NCBI RefSeq assembly: GCF_040958095.1
Contig: NC_091175.1
Span: 21,536,003 to 21,600,002 of the forward strand
Length of the DNA: 64,000 nt
DNA from: Procambarus clarkii
Lineage: Eukaryota > Arthropoda > Malacostraca > Decapoda > Cambaridae
Direction of reading: 5' to 3'
The notes below the pieces were generated by a model. That model ran no database searches, was not told the origin of the DNA, and saw only the letters and a program-made list of their open reading frames with translations. This document shows positions 34,496 through 46,400 of this stretch, in pieces; position 1 is the stretch's first letter, and every line of letters begins with the position of its first letter. The position numbers were made by a program, and so were the translations under genes.

Positions 34496-37400
34496 GTACG
34501 CTCTCCTGCCTCTTATAACACTAGTTACAATAAAATGGAGTAGAAATTGCTAGTCTAGAATAGGTTTTGTTGAAGAGTTACAGGTACGCGAGGACTGGAG
34601 AACGTTTAGTCATGATGAATAACAATTATAATGATATTTGAGGTCTACTCTTGCCTCGGAGCTTATGGCGTCGATTTTCAGGGCCGGATTGTGTACAAAA
34701 TGGTGGGGTTCAGGGAAAAGTTTGGGTTTCCTGGAAATGTGGGTTTCGAAATTAGATTTCTTGTAGATACAAAGTTTTGTATGCAGGACTTTCAAAATGG
34801 ATTATTTTATTGTCTTATGGGTACCTCTTTTTAACTTGTAGCTTGCCCCAACATAACCTTACATAATCTAAGACACATTTTTTATATATATTTAACAAGC
34901 ACAAATGCTTGTACCTCGCTCGGAGCCGAACCACTTGGGCCCGACGGTAGAGCGACGGGTCTGGCTTCGTGCAGGTCGGCGTTCAATCCATGCCCGTCCA
35001 AGTAGTCCCATCTAACATCCTTATTCCGACCACTTACAAGTGCTATCTAGTCATGATAGCTTGGCACTTTCTCCTGATAGTTCTCTTTCCTTGTACCTCA
35101 CCCTTGCTGCAGTCATGTACGAGGTTTTGTTGGGCTGAGTTAAGTTAAATTTATTTATATATAAGAGGGTATATTGGGTTTGAGAGTACAGCGAATTGAA
35201 GTTGTATATTCTTGTAAAGCCACTAGTAAGCATAGTGTTTCGGGCAGATCCTTATTCTAACATATAATTTTAGGAAGGTAATTTCTAGCAAAATTAAAAA
35301 AAAAAGTTTACAAGTACATTGTAAGAAAGTACAAAAATACATTGTAAGAAGGTATAAAAATGCATTGTAAGAAAGTATATAAAAAAAAAATTTGAGTAGA
35401 AACTCCTCACAGGTGGTTCAGTGTAACTCCCCTGGAGCAATTGCTTGACAAAAGCTTGTTTATCATTGTGAAACTTTCAGGCTTTGCCTTGGCCAAAATA
35501 AGTTGCATACAATTTTATTATTTTTCCTGTGACCAGATAATGCATTTTAACTACTGGTTATATAAAAAAGGAACTTATAATTTTTTTAAATTTGTATTTT
35601 GTAGTCCAACACTAGGTGCATATATCACCAAGTGCACAGCCAAGGAGGTTAGCATTAATTAATATGAAATGTAGAAATTTGAAAACCTGATCAGTCTATA
35701 CCGAACAATTTGGCCTGGGTTAGTAGCCTGACGGGGACGATTGACTAGGCACCAATCCTTAACTGCAGCATCTGTTCACCCAGCAGTGAATGGGTACCTG
35801 ATTGTTAAATTAATTAGTGGGTCATATTCCAGGGAAAATTAGGATTAAGAACCTGCCCAAAACTAGTGGCTTTACTGCACTAGTGACTACAAGAATGTAA
35901 GAAATCTTGCAAGTCTATCAAATTAGACACAAGATGGCTAGAATTTGCATAGTAAATCGATCAACTAACCTACAGCAGACAATATACTATACTATATTAG
36001 GTAGTCTGTAAATTGTTGGTTTGCAGACAAGTTTAGATCCTTCATGTTTTTGGTTTTATAAAGCTTGCCTGCTTCATAACTAAGGCTTTGAAGAAGAGTA
36101 CTGTAATGTAATACCTTTTTTATTTTTTCTCTAACAGGTAAAGTTTACCTCCAATGATCCACCAAATGGAGATGCAAAGATTGACATGCCTTTGGCCCCC
36201 ACCTTTAGTGGCCTTACTAAAGAGGAGTTGATGAAGTATAGCAATGACCCATTTTGGGTTCGACTTCGCTGGGTTCTGTTCATCCTATTCTGGTTAGTTG
36301 TGGAATACTTTACATTTCAAATTTAATGAATTTGATAGAAATATGGTGAAATGATTGTTTGGAAATTGACCGTACATTACTGTACTGATAATAGGTTGAA
36401 TATCATTCTACTTGGTGTTCTTCCATTAGGCTAGGTTGGGTAGCCATGCTGGTGGTGGCAATTGTCATCATTATTCAGGCTCCACGCTGTGCTCCAAAGG
36501 AGACCCTTGAATGGGTACAAGAATCTGCCATGATAGAATATGATGTGGAGAACCCTATTGATGTTGATTCGACTGATGGTGCTACTCCTATGGGTAAGTG
36601 TTTATAATTTGAACACTTGTAGTAGCAAATGGAAGATATTTATGTAAAAATGCTAAGCTAGATGTACTTTGTCATGTTACATTTTCAACTTTTGCATTTT
36701 AACAGACATGGTGACAATGGCAAAAGAACTTGGTGTAACAACAATTTATTTGCAAGACTTGATCAATCCCAATGACTTCGAAACACTAAATCCAAAGTAC
36801 ACCAAAGAAGATGTTATGGGCCTCCTTGAAGTAAGTAGATCTAGGTTGTATTTGATAATTGTATAACAATTCTTAAATGTTAAATTCTTGTGTACTTCAC
36901 TTTTCTTTGCCGACTATCTTTATTTGGGTTAAATGCACGTAGCTATTTGTTATCCTTGAAAAACATATGAGAAATCATTGGAGTTATCCTTCGAGAAACA
37001 GTGTAGAGAATGTAAAAAATTGTTAGATATTAATGTTAGACCTGTAGATATTAAGGGGTTACAGACAACGGTAATACCGTAATGGAGAGGCGGGGCAAGC
37101 TTGGCAAGGAAAGTAAAGTTTTTCATAAATTTGCTGTAACCCCTTACAATTATGGTATTACATTAGTGCCTTTGTTACAATTCAACTTTTTCTGAAAGGG
37201 TTAATTTCATAAGGTATATTTGTATCAATTGTCTTTTTTTCTTTTGCATTATAATTTTTTTTTTTTCTAATTTTTTCTTTCCTATATTTCCCTTATTTTC
37301 TTGTCAATTTGTCCTGAAGTTAAATACCTTTCAACACAGGCTGCCGAGAATGGTGGTCTGCGCATCGTGACTGACTCGGTGCCAAGCCAAGTGGGACCAG

Positions 37401-40400
37401 ACAACAACTGGTTCAAGAACCCCAATATGAGTGACTATTTTAAGCCAAACTCTGGCGGCGTCTTGGACTTCAGCAACCAAGAACTCGTGCAGACACTGAC
37501 GGTAAGAGTATTTTGCTTGAATTGACTGTAACTGTATAATAAGTTTGACTTTATTTTATGCAAGCATATTAAATTAGCGATGTAATACAGTAGTAATGTC
37601 CAATTACATTAGTGTTATATAAGGTACAATGAGGAGAATATATAAGTAAGGGAAGACAATATATTATGTGGGATATTTGTTTGATGGACTCTGTGGGTTT
37701 CTATAGAAAACCTCTTAAATTAATTTCTTGTTCCTGATATGAAAGCATGAAATGTTTGAGTTCCAGGAATTGGCCTAGCTTCATGTCATGTGTAGCAGCT
37801 TCTCATTATTTCTCACTTACAAGTTTTATTACGTTATCACTACTTACATATTCATCTGTCCAGGTGTACTAGACCATCCCCCCTTGCACTGTTAGGTGTT
37901 CATAGTGGTGATAATTGAAATTATTTTGAAGTCTATCTTTAAAAAAAAAAGAATATATAACCTGGAGCAATAATTCTTGCTTTCACAGCATATAACTTTT
38001 CTGCATAAATCGGTAGTCGTGAGTGGAGTACTCTTCAGTTAACATAAATTCCCTGTTATGAATTAAATCTTTGTTGCTGGTTTACCACCCCTTCCCTGAT
38101 ACTAGTACTACAGTGGACTTCAGGTACCAATTCTATTCTTTCAAACTGGAGATGAAGTTGGACTAGATGCCCCTTCCTCTGGAATCCTTATAACTACTTT
38201 GCTCCATTTCTTGAGCCCTAGTCTGTGGCATGCTGTAAGCTTCAATTAGGGCTCCCTTGCTGGATGATCACCTGTGATGCCATCCCTGTCAGTTTCAACT
38301 AGCGACAGTGGACATCATTAGGACACTTGACTGCTTCCTGTGTTATGCTTTTATTGGTAAAGCTCAAACCAGCCAGATATGCATTTCCTCTCAAATGGAA
38401 TCAAACTGATTGGTTTGATGTAATTTTAAAACTGTAGTGTCATTTGTTTTATGTAAATGATAATATTTACATGCTACTAGTTCAGAGCTACTGTGTTTAG
38501 GCCAACCTGAAGCCATAATTTTCTGCTAGTATCCTAGTTAGGAATTGGTAGGTAACAAGGGAGCCGGTCGGCCGAGCGGACAGCACACTGGACTTGTGAT
38601 CCTGTGGTCCTGGGTTCGATCCCAGGCGCCGGCGAGAAACAATGGGCAGAGTTTCTTTCACCCTATGCCCCTGTTACCTAGCAGTAAATAGGTACCTGGG
38701 TGTTAGCTGTCACAGGCTGCTTCCTGGGGGTGGAGGCCTGGTCGAGGACCGGGCCGCGGGGACACTAAAAAATGCCCCGAAATCATCTCAAGATAACTTC
38801 AAGAAGGCTGAATAAGCGTTAAATGACCGACAGATTCAGTGAACATTCCTTCTATTCTTCCCTAACAAGGTTGGGGTGAAAAGTGTTAACTTTTTAATTT
38901 TTGGTCATTGCAACTTGTGTTGGTTATACTTGACACTCGCTGAAGGTGTAGAGGTGCTAGTGTGTGTGATTAGTCAGTGGTGGTGCTGGTTCTGTGATGC
39001 TGTTGAGTGTGGAAGTTACGGTGACTGGATGGGTGAAGTTTAAATGAACGAATCCACAAGGGCCGTGATGAGGGTTCGAACTTGTGCCCGGGATGATCCC
39101 AGATACTGTGTAGTAAAGTTAAACATTTTGAACCTTACACTATACTACAATATAAGCAGAATATTAAGTTAGTTTATTAATGTCTAAATTTAGCTATAGT
39201 GCACCTGTTCAATTTTTTTAGGCTAAATAGATTTAAACATTACATGAACAAGTTTGTTAGAGTAACAAATTTTTAATGTTAATATTTGTTCAAAACAGGA
39301 ACTCTTGAGTGGCAATTGGAAGGAAAAAGGAGTAGCAGGATTCTTGTTGGAGAGTGCAGATACCGAGGAGTTGGTAAATGCCAGCCAAGCAATTAACGAA
39401 GCCCTGAAGCCAAATGATGGGTAAGATTTTATTGTTGCTCGATAATTAATTTTACCTTCATTGTTCTTAAACAATGATTAAAAGCACGTGTTTTTATTAT
39501 ATTATCTGAACATTATCGAAGGAAAATTCGTAGTTGGAAAATTGTTAATGATTAAGTGGGGTCTAACTTTTAGTTGACAACTAAACTTTAGTTTAGTTGT
39601 AAGAATAGTATTGTATTTATAATTTATTGCAAAAACGAAAATAGTCGTAGCCTACAGTTTTTCTTTGCATTACCTGTCTGTGAGCTCTTTTGTAATCATT
39701 TTATGACAAAGTGCTGGGAAGACAGGACACCACGAGCATGGCTCTCATCCTGTAACTACACTTAGGTAATTACTTAGGTAATCAGAGGGCTGTATGAGGT
39801 TGTAAAGGAGCACAATCACAACTATAACCATTGTTCTGTGTGCCATAATTTGGCTGCAGTGGCCTGGTACAAATGATTTGTATGTATGCATCAGGAATTT
39901 ATTGCATTATGCCGGTCGGCAGAGCGGACAGCACACTGGACATGTGATCCTGTGGTCCCGGGTTCGATCCCGGGCGCCGGTGAGAAACAATGGGCAGAGT
40001 TTCTTTCACCCTATGCCCCTGTTACCTAGCAGTAAAATAGGTACCTGGGTGTTAGTCAGCTGTCACGGGCTGCTTCCTGGGGGTGGAGGCCTGGTCGAGG
40101 ACCGGGCCGCGGGGACACTAAAGGCCCGAAATCATCTCAAGGTAAACTCAAGGTATTTACTAATATTTATGTATTGTAGTTGTATGTACAATTTCATTGA
40201 ACTCTTTAGTGTTATTATGTAAAACAACTTGTTTGGCTTGTATTATCAAAGCCGCCAGTGCTCGCAACACAACTGCAATACATCACAAATAATAAAACTA
40301 ACAAGTGTTATTTTCATAATTTTCAATAATTGCAATTGGTTTGCATCCTTGCATGATCAACACTAGTATAAACATGATTAAAATGTTGAAACTAGAACAT

Positions 40401-43400
40401 TCATGTGACTAATAACTTTTAACATTTTATGCGGATCAGGACATAACCTGGAGTCCTGTTTCGCCTACCCGCTTCCGCGATGTGGACATAAAATGTCCTG
40501 AAAAAAATATTTGTATAAAATTCAACTTTAATCTGATTTACTTTGGGTTTGTTTCAAACTGCGCGCCACGAGGCTCTCTTTCTCACCACTAGGCTTAGGC
40601 TGCATGGTACAATAAGTTCATAAAAGGTGTGAACCACTTCGATCAAATGGTATTACCATTTTACCAGGAAAACTCACAAGTGGACCTAAAAGATAATGTT
40701 TTATTTCCTGCAAATGGCTTTGCATAATGCCTTTGTTTTGTACAAATACAACACAACTGATCAAAAAAAGCTAACATTGCTACAGTTCCACGAGGTGGCA
40801 ATTTGGGCCCTATTGTGCTGGGACCCGGAAGATTGGCCTCAAACAGCAACAGTATCTCAACACTTGCGGCACGCTCCAGACATAAATGATGACACAGGTC
40901 CTGCCTATGCTGACGCCATTGCAAACTCCTGGACCATCTGGTGTGAGGCGGCCCTTGTTCACTTAAACACCTCAAGCTGAAGCAGCAACCGAATCAGAAC
41001 CCGAGATGTCTGGCACACTGCCATTTGACAAGACGGTTTTGTCAGATGACTGACTCAAATGTTGAACCTCCAGCGATTCAGTTGATTCTGAAAATCGCAT
41101 GAACTACAAACAGAAACGAGTATTTTGATATCAGAATGAACACTGTATCACAAACTGCTGTAAGTAGACTCGAGCCTTCATAAAAAAAATTTTGGGTGTA
41201 GCGTGTGTCTGCACGAGTGTCCCAAACGGGCTGCAGGTGGGTGACTTTAGCCGTTTATACTGATAATGCTTCCCCCATATCATGTATTATATGCATATGT
41301 CTGTTTAGGGAATTTTATTCTGATGAATGTACAACCAAAAATAACTGTGTGCAACTAGTATAAACTTGGCAAACATAACCAAAGTAAAAACATTTCGTGT
41401 GTTTGACTCTCGCTGATATGTTCCAGCGTTGTTTTATATTTGGCGCTATTCTATCTTACGCTTTGTTAATCATTTTTACCTACGGGCTCATAGAACATTC
41501 TATTGCGAACACATTGACACAAAAATGAATGACGTACATAGAATAATAATGTCAGGACAGTGAAATAAGTATAAACTTTCAAAGCGCCGTATTGCACATG
41601 CATCGTTCCGTCACCAATACCGGGTAACAGTTCCACCACTTCCCACACACTTGTGGGTGGGCCGCGACCATTATTCTACGTTTATATGCATATCACCGTG
41701 TTGGGAATTTCATTGTGAGTCCATTGATACCAAAATTAACGCTGTAGGACAAGTGTGGAGGTGATAACAATCCCAAGAGTAAAAACATTGTTGCTGTTGG
41801 GTGCTCACGGCGAGTCATCTTCGTAGTTATTTATTTGGTGCTGGTATCCCTATGTTTCGTGACCTTTTTTACTGATGTTCTTCTAGAGAATTTTATTGAG
41901 AACACGTTGGTACCAAAATGAAATACGTAGTTCGAGAACTAAGGTCAGGAGAGTAAAGAGTATACACATTTTTGTTTTTACGCTTAAGCGACAAAAACGC
42001 CACGCGCACATACCGCTTTTTTTTACCTTCGCCGGGCGTGCGAAAGTGTTAAGCAAGAAATTTGCTTAATTTGGCAATTAAAACGATGACTAAAATTTAT
42101 TAGTGGCTTGGCATTGTGTTTTGCCAACAGACTAATCACTTGCTACCTCAGTTTCTCGGTCTCACTATCTGTGCTGTTTATCACTTTTTCATCTATGGTT
42201 GATATTAGTTTTCTACTTGCATACTAGCCACTAAAATCTTCCAGTTCTTGCAATATCTTTAAATTTTAGCCGGCATCAATAGTTATTGATGTAGTCACTA
42301 GGCTGGAATGTTGTGTTGATTCAGGGGCGACGACGATCGTGGGATCTAAGCTGGAATGTATCATGACAGTGAGAAATTTACTAATATTACTAGCATATAT
42401 ACAATTTGTTCCCATGCTCTTAATTTGGCAATGGATTGCCATTGCCATCTAGGAATGGAGTATGTAACATCAAATATAAAACAGCCCGCACTGGGTAAAA
42501 TAAGAAAAAATCTGCAGGTGACAGGCATGATCCTCTAAATTATGTGCCGGCATGGCACAAGGGCTAATTTTCAAACGGAAGTCGGCTTTCTTATGGTGAT
42601 GTGATGAACACACAATTGGCAGATATTGATCAAGGGGCTGTGAAAGAACTTATACAAATATTTTTTTTATATTTTTCTACATTCATTTTCTTGTAATTTG
42701 TTTCTTTCAATTGCAGGGCCTTTGTTCATGGAGTAGCAGACATGGCGAGTGAACTGGTGTCAGGCTTCAATGCCAAGAGGTTCCGTAGCTTCCTTCAGGA
42801 ACACATTGATGATTGGACTTATTATAAGGTTAGATAATGCAATTTCAGATATTATAGAAATAAATCAGTTTCTAAAAGATAATGTGCAAACACCTCCCTT
42901 TTTATTATTATTGTTATTGATATTTTTATTATTATTATTATTATTAGTCCATTATGTATACTTCGTTGTCACTTGAAAACATTAAATGGATGAAATTTTG
43001 ATACTACGGTAGGGGCGTTTTCTCAGGTACTCCCCATTCTTTAAGTCAATTACAAAAAAAACTTTTGAAACAAATTTAGATGTTTCTAGTATACATAAAT
43101 TCTAGACCAGGATTCCTTAAGTGTTATTACCAGTTTGTCAAAATTATAAATTTAACATTTAAAATGGATAATAAACAATTATTACACACATGCATTACAT
43201 TCAGAGACATAAATGTGTGTGTGTATATATAATTTTATTATTATTATTACATACTGTGTGAATTTGAATGCATTTTAGGAGAGCGGCAGGTTTAGCATGC
43301 CTTTATCCTACGTGTTCTGGAAAGGATATGAAATCGGAGCATAAATTCTTAGTTTGTAATGTCTTGCCTGAAATTTTTATTTTATTTTACAGTTCAATCC

Positions 43401-46400
43401 TAGGGTGGCTGCAGGAAGTATTCCGACTGATGTGGTACGTTTGGTGACCCTTTCCCTCTTCTTGGTGCCTGGGACACCAATCCTTCATGGCTTTGATAAA
43501 CCCTATTTTGATGAACAGAAGGAATTCATCAAAGCACTCTCTGAATTGAGAGAAAAAGAATCGGTGAAAGTGGGCAACATGACGTTTGTGGAAGGTGATG
43601 AAAATGTCGTAGCATATGCCAGGTAATGAACATTCCATAATAATCATATACAGTATTGGTATAAATTTTTCATGCATAAATCACTATTAGCAAATTTAAA
43701 TTTCTATTTAAACGCTTGTGCTTTGTGGACACATCGTTCACTACTTTCAGCTCGTTCACTGTCTCGATAGCATGTCAGTGTCATACAATCCAAAATATCC
43801 TAAAATTGATTCACTAACTACAGTATTACTTTGTAATAAGCACCACTTGATTTCCGAACTTTAGTTATCAGAAACTTCCAGTTTCCCGATTGGGGTTGGG
43901 AAGTCATACTACACGAACAAAGTTCGGGTAGGAAGCGAAGTGGTTCGCCAAGCGTCGCGCCGGCCCGTGGTGATGGGTGGGAGATGGTCCAGTTTGCCCA
44001 CTGACCATGTTGGGCGCCACTAATCTAGAGTGCCTTCTACCCTGTGATTTCAGATTCACGGTCTATTCTGTTATTTTGATTTGTCATGAGGCTGGAGAGT
44101 TCAATCTGCACAATCAAGAAACATCTGTGCACCATGTCGGCTCCAAATGCACGCATTGCGTCAATGATTGCTGACTGGTGGGTGGGTGGATGGATGGATG
44201 GGAGCTTAGATGGGGTTGCCAAACTTCTGTCATATTGTATTACAAATTTTAATCTTAGTTGTAAAATATTTATGCCAAAATGTTAATTTTCATATATTAA
44301 TATACATTATTAATCATTAACATGTTATATGATTTCCTATTTATTAAACAAATATAGTTTTATTTATGAATTATGCACAGCTGGCATCTGTGAGCAGGCG
44401 CTGACAGACATGTCCGCCTCTACATAGCCTCGATCCCGTTAGTAGCTCCCCCCTCCTCCATAGCCTGCTGTTCTCATGTTATGAAGAAGGCAGTGAGGGA
44501 GGGATGGCAGGCATTGAGGGGGACAAGGCAGTGAGGGAGGGATGGCAGGCATTGAGGGGGACAAGGCAGTGAGGGAGGGAAGGGTGGGGGTGAGTGAACG
44601 CAATTACACAATGAACTTTGTTTCATTTGCTGCATTTATGCTGTGAATCTGTCGATTTTTTCCCTTAGAATTTTTTGTTAAATTTAAGAAAAAAAAATTG
44701 TCCATTTTCCTCCATTCTCGTTTACAAACTTACACGATACCCGACGGGTCTCGTCCCCGAGGGGTTCGGAAACCAAGTGGTGCTCTGTAATTTCAATTTG
44801 CACACAAGACTTTAAATGTAAACCTTGAAAGTTTGGAATAGTTCTGGTCCCAAATAGATAGTTGCTCTGGTTTGAAATTAGGTTTTTACAGGGAAGATGT
44901 CAAGTGTTCAGTATAATTTTTTGAATATTGGCAGTTTTATAACTTGAGATATAGTAAAACAATACAAATTGGTATTGTAGATGCTCAAATATTTTGACTG
45001 CATATTACAGTAAATGCAAAAATCCTTTTGCCTTGCCAAATCTGTTAAGTGTGGATTTAAAATGGTCAGTTGACTCCATGCTGATGGGCAATTCCTATTT
45101 TGGCAGTCGTCTTCCGTACAACTCTGAAATTGAGTTAATTTTCCCTTCTTGCCAAATCCTTACAAAATTCAAAGTAAATATCTAAAGATATTTAAAACTT
45201 GTATACTATTTCAGGGGTGTGATCATTCTTTCTGGGGATTATATATTCATTAATGTACACAATAGATGGGAAATTTAAACTTGTATTTAGGTATGGTGGT
45301 TATATTTTTTCCAGCTTTACAGTACGAGGCTTTATTAGTTTTCAGTTAATTCATTCAGGTTACTGTAATTCTTACCAGTTTACTAAACATTCATTTTACC
45401 ATTTAAATGATCCCTCTAGTATTTACTTGATATTTTATAACTTGTAAATGCCCTATATTTACCTTTATAATATTTGTTAAACTTCCAGCATTTGGGAGTT
45501 TGTAATTTTTAGAATATTTGTATATAATTTTTGTCTAGAGCAGAAAATAGATCAACTCCATGGTTTGCATAACATCTAGTTCTTCTCCATTTCCAACCAT
45601 CACAGGGTGGGGGAGGCATCGGCATGGAAGAAATAGTAATACAGTATAATAAGTCCAAATATTTCAGACACCTTGTCCATTTGCCATATCTTCATTACAT
45701 GCTGTAGCATCATAATAAAATTGGTAAATTCTACTTAAAATATGAACATTGCAAGTAAAGTGACTAGGAAGGAAAATCTTTCTAATTATATATTTTTTTT
45801 TCTTTTCGCTCTCAGGATTCCGTAAGTTTAATGTGGTTACTTTGCTTTTAATTTAATTTTGTAAATTTGTTCATTACTAAAATTCCTTTATTTTCATATT
45901 GCCTGCATTATTCAAGGTGTAAAATTTGTGTATACTATATATCCTGCATTGTATTGAATTTACTTTCTAAAGCTTTGACTTGAAATTGTAGACGACAATG
46001 CAACTTAATTTCAGTAGTGTATGCAAGGATATTGTTTTCCTCCTGTATGAGACATTACAGATACTGTAATGCAAAGTTATCAAAAGAATGTGTTGCAACT
46101 GCAAAATAAGACGCCCAACCCACGAATCTGAAAATACTGTATAGGCAATGACATTTCATGAACCATTATCAGGTGTAATTATAAAAGTTGTGCGAATTGA
46201 TAATGGTTCTGGATAAACCAAAATCTCATCATTTCCTTTATTTTCAAATTTGTGTGGTTGAGTGTCTTAAATTTCAGCCATGTTATTGTGACTTGTCTGT
46301 AAAATAATTTAAATGAAGTCTATAGCTAAAAATAAAAAAAAAAACTTTGGGGGCACTGTAGGAATTTCTTCCTTGATTCCCTGGAGGGAGATGTTTAATG

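Larger units (their letters stand above)
34496..36137 (+). other. Intron 1 of the heavy-chain gene
   Basis: GTACGC donor to CTAACAG acceptor. It holds a SINE S4 fragment (about 34918-35095), a reverse LINE-type 3' end motif (35213-35262) and a SINE S3-like copy (35737-35905). Confidence 0.85.
39421..42716 (+). other. Intron 6 of the heavy-chain gene, transposon-rich
   Basis: Holds SINE S1b (39911-40155), the piggyBac-like element (40419-42052) and a reversed LINE B 3' end (42310-42365). No additional exon needed for phase. Confidence 0.85.

Noticed and set aside
38563-38640. A functional tRNA gene (class II-like, GGTTCGATCCC)
   Set aside because: It continues into a SINE body and tail and is repeated at 39.9 kb with the same downstream sequence.
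40661-40975. Minus-strand 104-codon frame
   Set aside because: Antisense shadow of the piggyBac transposase remnant.
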